A stretch of DNA of 64,000 nucleotides from Cyanophora paradoxa (lineage: Eukaryota > Glaucocystophyceae > Cyanophorales > Cyanophoraceae), in contig QPMI01000089.1 of NCBI GenBank assembly GCA_004431415.1, positions 248,001 through 312,000 on the forward strand, read 5' to 3'. The position numbers and the translations under genes were made by a program. Below the pieces are notes generated by a model. The model worked only from the letters and a program-made list of their open reading frames with translations, had not been told where the DNA came from and searched no databases. Positions 56,295 to 64,000 of this stretch are shown here, one piece after another. The number at the start of each line of letters is the position of its first letter. Within the stretch, counting starts at the first letter, position 1.

Positions 56295-59200
56295 ATGGCA
56301 TCGGGCAGCAGCGGCTTCGCCCTGCTCCAGGGCAGGCCGAGCAACGCGGCGTCGTCGTTCAACGTGTCGGTAGCAGGCGGCTCAAGCACGGACGAGGCGT
56401 CGCAGCGGGGCCCCTTGAGCAAGTCGCGGGCGGGCCGGCCATCCTCCCTCTCGGGCTTCAGCATCGGGATCCGCCCCTCCGACGCGCCCGACGTGAGGGC
56501 CGTCGGCGGCGACGCGGCGGCTTCAACGGCGGTGGAAGCGCCCGCTCCGGCGCCGAACGGAAACGGCCGGCCGCGGCACGGGAGCCTCTCGGGCTCGAAG
56601 GAAGGGCCGCACGCGGCGAGCGCCGGCGGCATGAACTTCAAGCTACGGCCGATGCACCTACTGACGATCAGCCCGCGCTTCGAGGACGACGCCACCGAGG
56701 CGGCCTACGCGGCGCACCGCTCGGCGGTCGTCCTGTCGCACCTTCGGCCCGTCCTCCCGCTCATGTTCTGCTGCTTCGTCGGCCTCGCCGGCCTGGGCTT
56801 CTTCGCCATGGCGCTGCCCAGCGGCTGGGAGCGAGCCTACCGCAACCCGCACCTCGCCGAGCGAATGATGAAGGCGCGCCCGCTCCCGCGCGCGCGCTCC
56901 GCGGGCGGGCGCGCCGCGGCTCACGCGGGGCCCGCGCAGGTCGCGATCGGCAACGCCCCGGGCATCCTCACGGGTACGGGCGTCCTCATCCTCGCCTACC
57001 GGTACCCCAAGCTCTTCGGGAAACACCTGGTACCCGCCCCGCGCCAGACCTTTGCCGCCGGCCGCGCCGCCCACGCCGTCGGCAGATTCACTTGCTCCAA
57101 TTCTCGGCGACCGTCACTGCCGGCTCCACTTTCCTATCCACGGTACCCGCCATCGCCCCTCCGCCCCCCTCGCGCCCCCTGCCGCCGACGCTCGCTCGTG
57201 CCCGGCAGATCGATTTCGTGCACCCCCAGATGGTCTTCTTCCCCGTCGCGTGGGGCCTGGACCTGGGGTACAGGGGCCTGTTCGGGCTCACGCCGTACGG
57301 CTGCCTCTCCGTCCTGGGCGTGATGCTGGTGCTGGTGTGGACGGTGTACCCCTCGATCGGCATCGTGACCGAGTTCTCCGAGTACTACGGCATGGTCATC
57401 CTCGCGACGGCCGTCGTACCCATCTCAATCATCGTGACACGCGAGGAGGACCTCCGCCGCCGCAACGAGTTCGCCCGCGTGCGCTGTACCCCCCCCCGCC
57501 CGCCTTCCCTACTCTCTCCTCGCTCACGCCCCGGGGGGTACAGCACCGGCGGGACGCGGCGGAGCGGGAGGGCCTCCTGCAGCAGAACGCAGGCCTCCAG
57601 GACATGCTCCGCTCGCTCCAGGTGAGAGGGCGCCCGGGGGGTACAGCGCCGGCTCGAGCAGGGGCGAACTCGGGCGTGCGGCGTGCGCAGGTGAAGGGGG
57701 AGGAGGGGAAGGGCGTCGACCTAAACTCGCCCCTCACGAAGGCCGTCGACACGCTCGTCGCCCTCCGCTGCGACCCCCGTGCGCTGTACCCCCGGCCCCG
57801 TCCCGCCCCCGCCCCTGCGCTAAGGCGCGCAGGCCTGGCGTCCCTGTGCGAGTGGGCTCCCGCCATGATCGACGACGCCGTATCCCACCTCCTCGCCTCC
57901 GGATCCATGTACCCCCCTCCCTTTCCCCCCCCCTCTCCCTCCCCCCTCCGACCCCCCCGGCAGAGTGCTGCCGGACTTCTCTCAGCAGGTTCGGGAGGGT
58001 ACACTGCAGCTGGACCGCGACGTCGGCCGCTGGCTCTTCTCCGAGGCGCGCCCGCCCGTACCCCCCGAGGGCTTCCCCCCCCCACCCTTTTTCCTTACCC
58101 CGGCCGCAGATCGTCCCGGGGCAGCAGGAGGCGGCCGGTGACTTTGGGGCCGGCTCGGCCCACGGCTCTGCCCGCGGCCGCGGCCCCGGCCCCGGCCCCG
58201 GCCCCAGCGGCGGCGGCGGCGGCGGCGCGGGCTCCGACACGGGCGCCGTGACGGACCTCGGCGGGGCCCCCTCGGCCGCCCCCTCCGGCGCCGGGCGGGA
58301 CACCCCCGGCCCCTTCGCCGCCGTCGCCGTCGGCGGCGGGGTACGCTCCTCGAAGGTCCTGGCCCCGGAGCCGGTGCCGTACCCCCTGGCGGACGCGGTG
58401 GAGGGCGAGGCCCTGCGGCTCGCCAGCCTGCTGCCCCACTGGGAGGAGGGCGACCTCCGCGTGGTCGACGCCGCGACGGGCGGCGCGCCCCTGCTCGCCG
58501 TCTGTATGGCCGCCGCCCGCGAGTCCGGCCTCCTCCAGCGCCTCGGCGTACCCCCCGACAAGTTCGCCGCCTTCATCTCCGCCGTCGAGGGGGGGTACCA
58601 GGCGAACCCCTACCACAACAGGTGCCCGGGGGTAGCACCGCGTGCGCGCGGCGGGCCGCTGACCGGCCGGGGCGCGGCAGGGCGCACGCGGCGGACGTCA
58701 CGCGGAGCATGGCCTTTCTCCTCACCGGTACCCCCCGCTCCTCTCCCCCCCCCCTCTCAAGCTGAAGCCGGGGCAGGGGGCGGCCTCTCGGCGCACCTTT
58801 CCGACGTCGACCGCCTCGCCGCCATCGTCGCATGCGCCGTCCACGGTCCGCCCGCCTCCCTCTGTTCCCCGGGCAGACCCGCCCCGCGCTCGCTCACCCT
58901 TATCTCGTTCCGCTAGACTACGAGCACCCGGGGTACAACAACAACTTCCTCTGCGCGACGTCAGCCCCCCTCGCCATCCTCTACAACGACCGTGCGCGCC
59001 GCTACCCCCCGCCCCCCTCCCCCCGGGGGGTACGCAGCACGCGCCAGCGGCCTCACACGGGGGTACAGGGAGCCCGCTGGAGTCGCACCACGTGGCGGGT
59101 GCGCCCCTCCCCTTCCCCTCTGCTTTCGCTCCGGTCTTTACATCGAACTAATTCGTTCCTCCTCCGCACAGGGAGCTGGAAGCTGCTGCGGAACTCGGCA

Positions 59201-60619
59201 TACGACTTCCTATCGGCCCTGCCGAAGGCGGCCCGCAAGGAGCTCCGCCGCACGGTCATCGACATGGTCCTCGCTACGGACATGGCGCGTGTACCCCCCC
59301 CGTCCCCCTCTCTTAGCTTCGCCTCCGCCGCTTACTTACGCCCGAAACTTCAGGCGCAGCACTTCGAGATCCTTGGAAACTTCAGAAAGCGAGCTGCCGC
59401 GGGGTTCCTCCCGCCCGGGGCCGAGCAGACGGCCCAGCAGCGGATGAAGGCGGCCCAGGCACGCGAGGGGCCCGACTCGCACCGCTCCGGCGGCGTCTCG
59501 GGCGCCGGCGCGGGGCCGAGCCCCAATGCCCGCCGCGGCTCCGACTCGAGCAACGGCGGCGGCCGCAACTGGCCGACGCCGCCCCCGCCCCACGCGCCCT
59601 CCTCCGAGCTCCTCCCGCCGTCTCCTATGGGCCGGACCGGCGGGGGGCGGGGCACGCCGGACCTGCCGGACCGGGCGCCGCTGGGGCGGTCGGGCCTGCT
59701 TGCGCGGCAGGGCTCGTTCGTACGGGACGTGCGCGAGGGGCGGGCGCGCCCCATGGCCGAGCTGCCGGAGCCCGTGCCCGAGAACGAGGCGCCCCCGCTC
59801 CCGCCCTTCAACCAGCTGCAGGCCGAGGACCGGCGCCTCATCCTCGCCGTGGCGATCAAGGCCTGCGACATCGGGCACGCCGCCAAGCCCCGCGTCCTCC
59901 ACACGGCGTGGTCCAAGGCAATCCAGTGCGCACGTACCCCCCCCTTTCTTTCTTTTCATCGTACCCGGCCGAGCGAGCGACCCGGCTCGAACCCGAAGGG
60001 AGGAGTTCTTCGCCCAGGGCGACCGCGAGAAGGCCCTCGGGCTCGACGTATCCCCCTTCAGTGCGCCCGCGACCGCACCCCCCCCCAAAAAAAAACGTCC
60101 CTGATCCATGTACCCCCCATCGCAGTGGACCGGAGCGTCTCCAACTTCCCCAAGAGCCAGGCGAGCCTGCGGCCCCGTCTCGCCTCTTCCCCCCCTCCCA
60201 CCTCCCCGTGACTCACGGCCGGGGGGGTACGGCAGATCGGGTTCCTGGACTTCGTGGCGCTGCCCCTCTTCAAGTCGTTCGCGTCCGTCTTCCCTGCGGC
60301 GCGGGCCATCGTGGACCACGCCTCCGCCAACTACGCCCACTGGCAGCGCGAGGTCCGCGGGCTGAAGGGCCCCCCGAGGGGCGGACGGACATATGACTAA
60401 GCTAACCAAGCTCTAGCGAGAACTAGATGAGATATTCCTGACTGGGCCGGGCCCCGCTCCGCTCCGCTCTGACCGGGCGGCCGCTGCGTGCAGGCGGAGG
60501 CGATGCGGGTGGCGGCGGAGCAGCCGGCGGCGCCCCAGCCCCGCGTCAAGCCGTTCCTAGCCGAGCCCGAGTCCCCCGCCCCGCGCGCCGGGCCGGCCGC
60601 CCCCAGCCCCCAGCCTTGA
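56295..60619 (+). CDS. membrane-anchored class I cyclic-nucleotide phosphodiesterase
   Basis: Hydrolyses cAMP and/or cGMP. The start exon (MASGSSGFALLQGRPSN) leads into about six membrane helices: VVLSHLRPVLPLMFCCFVGL, GILTGTGVLILAY, MVFFPVAWGLDLGYRGLFGL, GCLSVLGVMLVLVWTVYPSI and MVILATAVVPISIIVT (56720-57440). A coiled/linker part and a Gly/Pro-rich stretch follow. Catalytic PDEase_I: GYQANPYHNRAHAADVTRSM (metal ligands, near 58600-58715), VACAVH joined to DYEHPGYNNNF (HD, near 58855-58945), LESHHVA, VIDMVLATDM joined to HFEILGNF, ACDIGHAAK (Asp ligand, about 59860), EEFFAQGDREKALGLDVSPF, and KSQ joined to IGFLDFVALPLF with the substrate-binding Gln. A Ser/Pro-rich insert (59440-59790) interrupts the catalytic domain between FEILGNF and ACDIG. 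Stop TGA at 60617-60619. At least three introns seem to be GC-AG. Confidence 0.9.
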
Positions 60620-61548
60620 TCGCTCGATCGGACCCTTGACTCTTTCTCCTCCCTCTTTCTTAGGGCCTGCCGCTTCCGCCCGGAAGACCCTTTCCTTTCC
60701 TTTCCTCCCTCCCGTTTTTTACAGCCAGCTCAGTAGATTCCGTCAGCATACGAGGTAGTTAAGATAACACTAGGCTCACCGCTCTTGCGCTGTATAGGAC
60801 CCCCCTGCCTCCTCTTTAAGTGGCCGTCGGACGTCAGCGGTTCCCTTTGCTTAAGTATCTCCTCCGTATTACGTACGTCTATCCATAACCTCATATATCG
60901 AAATCAGATTTTAATTTAAGCAGAAAAGATTATCGTCGCTCGCGATTGTTCGTTGAACGGGGCCATGGGCGCGTGCACGTTCATGGCGTTACGAGTTAGC
61001 GACGACGACCAGCGCGCGCGCGGTCGGACTGGGTTTAAAACGAGTCGCGATCGAGCCAAGGCGCCTTCTCATGCAGCATGCACGCTCACACTGTCGACGA
61101 GCGCGAGGCAGGCACCGCCGATGTCAGGACTGCATATGCATACGCAGCTGGCAGCCGCAGCTGCAGCCGCGGCCGCGGGCCGGGCCCGGCCGGGATCGAT
61201 ATCCGGAAGCGGGCCGACAATCCGCCCGCGGCCCGGCCCGACGGCAACATCTGAAGCCCTGGAGTCAGTGAAGTCCTGGCCCGGCGGCCGGAGCTCGATC
61301 GCGAGGGCCACGTATACGTACCGGTACGTATACGGGCGCCGGCGCCGGCGACGACGCGTACGGCGACGGAACGTATACGTGGATCATGAAACGAGTCGAG
61401 CCAAGGCGCGCCTGCGCATCCAACTCCGGAAGCGGTGGACTTCTGACCCTGCAAGTTCTACGTACCCCAGAGCTGCTGACGCGTTCGGTCGCTGCTCGCT
61501 GTCTCCTGGTCCCCCGGGCCCACGCACGGAATGGAGTGCAAATTTTCG
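60620..61548. other. intergenic, no gene seen
   Basis: Between the phosphodiesterase stop and the F-box gene. Contains the 24-nt perfect palindrome at 61311-61334 followed by GGCGCCGGCGCCGGCG. No exon supported. Confidence 0.5.
61311..61334. repeat. 24-nt perfect palindrome
   Basis: CGTATACGTACC followed at once by its exact reverse complement. It lies about 215 bp upstream of the proposed F-box start and could be a dimeric factor site or a cruciform. Confidence 0.85.
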
Positions 61549-63802
61549 ATGCCTGAAGGTTCGCGAGAAGTTGCGAGGCGACAGCGCGGGCGAGATTGCT
61601 GAAGTGAACGCGCAGATGTACATGTCTCGGAGCCAGTCAGGGAGCATGCGCAGAGGAGCGGTGAGGAAACGCTTGCGGACACAGCTGCAGGCACAGTTTT
61701 TGCGGCGTCGTCCTCAGACGGCAGCGCCACTCGAAAGCGCCGGAGGACAGATGACAGCGCGCATCCAGACACGGAGACCGTAGCGGAGGGAGATGCAGGT
61801 GCTGCAGCGGGGGATGCCGAAGATGCAGCGGCACCCGCATCGATCCAGCAGCCAGCCGCATCGCAGCCATCGATCCAGCAGCTGCCGGATGACATTCTCA
61901 CGTACATTTTCAAGCGCTTGGACCTGCCGGCCGCTGCTGTCGCACGTGCCGTCTGCCGCCGCTGGCGCGTCGAGGCCGAGGCGATCCTCTGGCGCCGGTT
62001 GGACATCAAGCTGTCCCCGGAGCGCGCGGACCGGCTGGCGGGCTTCTTGATCGGCGCTCAAGGCCTGGACTGGAGTGAGCTGGACGTCGCTGAGCGCGCA
62101 AGTCTCATCTGGCAGTCCTTGGCTCCGGGCCGGTGGATCCGCATGGCTCCCGACGCATCGCTGAGCCTCGAGGTCGAACCCGCCACGGAGGATTATCGCA
62201 GCGAAGCGTGGCGGTCCACTCTCTCCCTCCTCACGGCGTTCTCGGCCGCGGCCGGCGCGGCGGGCGGCGCCGGCGGCTTGGGCGAGGTCGACGTGGAGTG
62301 CTCGTGCGCCTCGGACACTTGCCTTGCGGACATCCTCGATGCCCTCGCGCCGCCGGGCGCCGCCGTCTGTCCCTCGCTCCGCAGCCTCGCCCTGCGTGGC
62401 AAATCGTCCGGCGATCCCGACTGCACTGTCCTCTGCCTCGGCTTGGACCCCGTTCTACGGCCCTTGGTCTTCCCGAACCTCTCCAGCCTCGCCTGCAACA
62501 TCCTCTGCTGCTACCCCGGCCGACACGACTCCGAGGCCCTTGCCCGGAGCCTCCCGAACCTCAAGCGGGTCCGCAGCCGCCCGCCCCTCGCCCGCGCGCG
62601 GCCGCCCCCGCCATTTTTCAGCTCGAAATGACCGCGGGAAGCAGCTGGAGGTGGAGTACGACGACGAAAGGACCGGCGTGGTGGTAGAGCACAGCGTCGA
62701 GAAGGCCGCCATAGGCTTGGCCGCGGGCGTCTTTCCCGCGCTCGAGTCCTTCAAAGCGGTGGAGACGGGCGGCTGCGAGCGCGCCGGGCCCCTGGTCGAG
62801 GCCCTCGCCTCAAGCAACGCCGCTCTCACCCTTAGGGAGTGCGCCTCCCCCCCCCCCCCCTCCCCCCCCCCCCCCCTCCCCGCCCCTGCCGCGGCGTGGC
62901 CTTGGATTGCTTTCTGATCGCGCGGGCCGGGCCCAGGCTCGTGCTGCAGTGGAGTTCGGGGTTGGCAGAGCTCCCCGTGGAGGCCCTGCGCGCCCTCGGG
63001 CGGTTCACCGCCCTCGAGCGCCTGCGAGGCCCCTTCGCGGTTCGCCCCGCCCGACTCGCCCCGCCCCATCCCCGCCCCGCCCACCCCGCCCAGGTCTTTC
63101 CGGAGGCGGCCGGGGATGACTTGGCGGCGCTGGGGTCCCTCCCGGCGCTGAAGAGCCTGGGACCTGTGGACCTCTACGAGGACGACGAAGCCCTCGCCGC
63201 CCGCCTAGACTGCCTCGCCGCCGCCCTCGCGCGCTCCTCGTCTCTGACTGAGCTCGAGCTGAGCATCGGTGCATCTGTTGCCCTCCCCCCGCCCACCCTT
63301 TCCTCGCTCACTGCGCAACAGGTGCCGGGCTGACACCGGAGGCGCTGGCGGCGCTGGCGCGGCTGGCCCGCGCGGGCCGGGGGCGCCTCTCGCTCGAGCT
63401 GGACGCGGAGCTCGCGCCGGGCCGCCCCGCGGAGGTCGCCGCGGCGCTGGCGGGCGCCCCGCCCCGCCGCCTCGTCCTGTTCGTGTACATGAAGGAGGAG
63501 GCGGCCGACGAGTCCGGCAGAGTGAGCTGTGAACGGCTGGACGGCCTCTCTGCCTTCGCCGGCTGCTCCGCGGGCGACATCGAGGTCCGCGCGCGTCCGC
63601 CTCTTCCCCCCCCCGCCTCGGCCCCGGGCATGCCCGGCCGCGCCCTCGACGCGGCTTGAGGCTAGGACGCCCGCAGGTCCGCCTTTGCGTCGAGGGCGAG
63701 GGCGAATGCGAGGGCATGGACGCGGCGCGGGAGGCTGTGAGTCGGGCCCTGCCCTCAGCCCGCGTCGTCGTGCAGCGGGTTTCATTCACGCGCGTAGCTT
63801 GA
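61549..63802 (+). CDS. F-box protein with leucine-rich C-terminal region
   Basis: Substrate-receptor candidate of an SCF ubiquitin ligase. The proposed first exon, ATG at 61549 (MPE), splices at GTTCGCG (61559) to 61616; the frame then runs through RKRRRTDDSAHPDTETVAEG to the F-box: QLPDDILTYIFKRLDLPAAA, VARAVCRRWRVEAEAILWRR (61885-62010). Downstream Leu-rich segments resemble irregular leucine-rich repeats: CPSLRSLALRGK, FPNLSSLACNILCCY, FPALESFKAVETGG, LPALKSLGPVDLYEDD and SSSLTELELSIG, followed by GLTPEALAALARLARAGRGR and a last exon ending VVVQRVSFTRVA with stop 63800-63802. Introns include a poly-C one near 62840-62930. No in-frame ATG precedes the F-box within its own exon, which is why an upstream exon was proposed. 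Confidence 0.75.
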
Positions 63803-64000
63803 TCGCACGCCCCCGTCGTTCTCGTACATGTGTGCATATCTGTCTGCAGCTTTATGTATATATACGTATCCTTGAGCTTGAGTCGAGTATATATCCTAAG
63901 GCATGTGCACGCAGTCCTTTTTTGCATGATGTGGTCGACGTCATTGTAGCTAGATCTGAAGGTCAGCCTTGCATGTGTACGTGCTACGGTAGGCTCGATC
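63803..64000. other. 3' flank of the F-box gene
   Basis: AT-richer sequence with TATATATACGTAT-like palindromic words; probably 3' UTR and terminator. No coding signal. Confidence 0.4.

Noticed and set aside
1-64000. tRNA, rRNA or other structured RNA genes
   Set aside because: No cloverleaf with A and B boxes or rRNA-like conserved segment was noticed by eye; a covariance-model scan would be needed to exclude small ones.

Overview
This is a GC-rich nuclear genome segment of a eukaryote, most likely a unicellular flagellated alga with a secondary plastid; a haptophyte, or less likely a pelagophyte, fits best. The evidence is dense short introns, many opening GTGCGC or GTACCCCC and several with GC-AG ends that reading frame and homology demand; LamG plus GCC2/GCC3 cysteine-rich membrane proteins; polycystin and Yvc1-type TRP channels; and a phosphodiesterase fused to a membrane domain. 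Nothing prokaryotic was seen (no operons, no Shine-Dalgarno-led genes). The lineage assignment is inference.

Layout. 1-2908 (-): polycystin (PKD2-like) channel running off the left edge. 2.9-10.8 kb: repeat-rich DNA with a truncated, frameshifted copy of an acyltransferase gene (4.48-6.27 kb), a hairpin-headed repeat (6.92-8.16 kb), a minisatellite and a 121-bp tandem duplication. 10.86-17.1 kb (-): a large multi-pass membrane protein of unknown family. 17.1-21.5 kb: no gene, but a cluster of short terminal-inverted-repeat elements flanked by TA. 21.5-37.0 kb (+): a giant multi-exon surface protein with two LamG-like domains, a beta-sandwich-rich middle, a long array of ephrin-receptor-like Cys-rich repeats and C-terminal membrane segments. 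38.0-42.4 kb (-): a decayed non-LTR retrotransposon (reverse transcriptase, RNase H, zinc-finger tail). 42.9-45.07 kb (-): the longer, inverted partner of the 6.9-kb repeat, carrying the C-terminal part of a PIF1-like helicase.

47.1-63.8 kb is compact and gene-dense: EXOSC3/RRP40 exosome subunit (-) diverging from an intact GNPAT/PlsB-type acyltransferase (+); an organellar ribosomal protein uL11 (-); a Yvc1-like TRP channel (-) diverging from a six-TM cyclic-nucleotide phosphodiesterase (+); and an F-box protein (+). Three signalling genes (polycystin, TRP channel, phosphodiesterase) point to calcium and cyclic-nucleotide signalling, but proximity alone does not prove they work together.

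Exon boundaries were inferred by eye from splice motifs, reading frame and family alignment; treat individual junctions as approximate. Noncoding stretches are unusually rich in short perfect palindromes (GATC, CATG, CTAG and TCGA-centred words).
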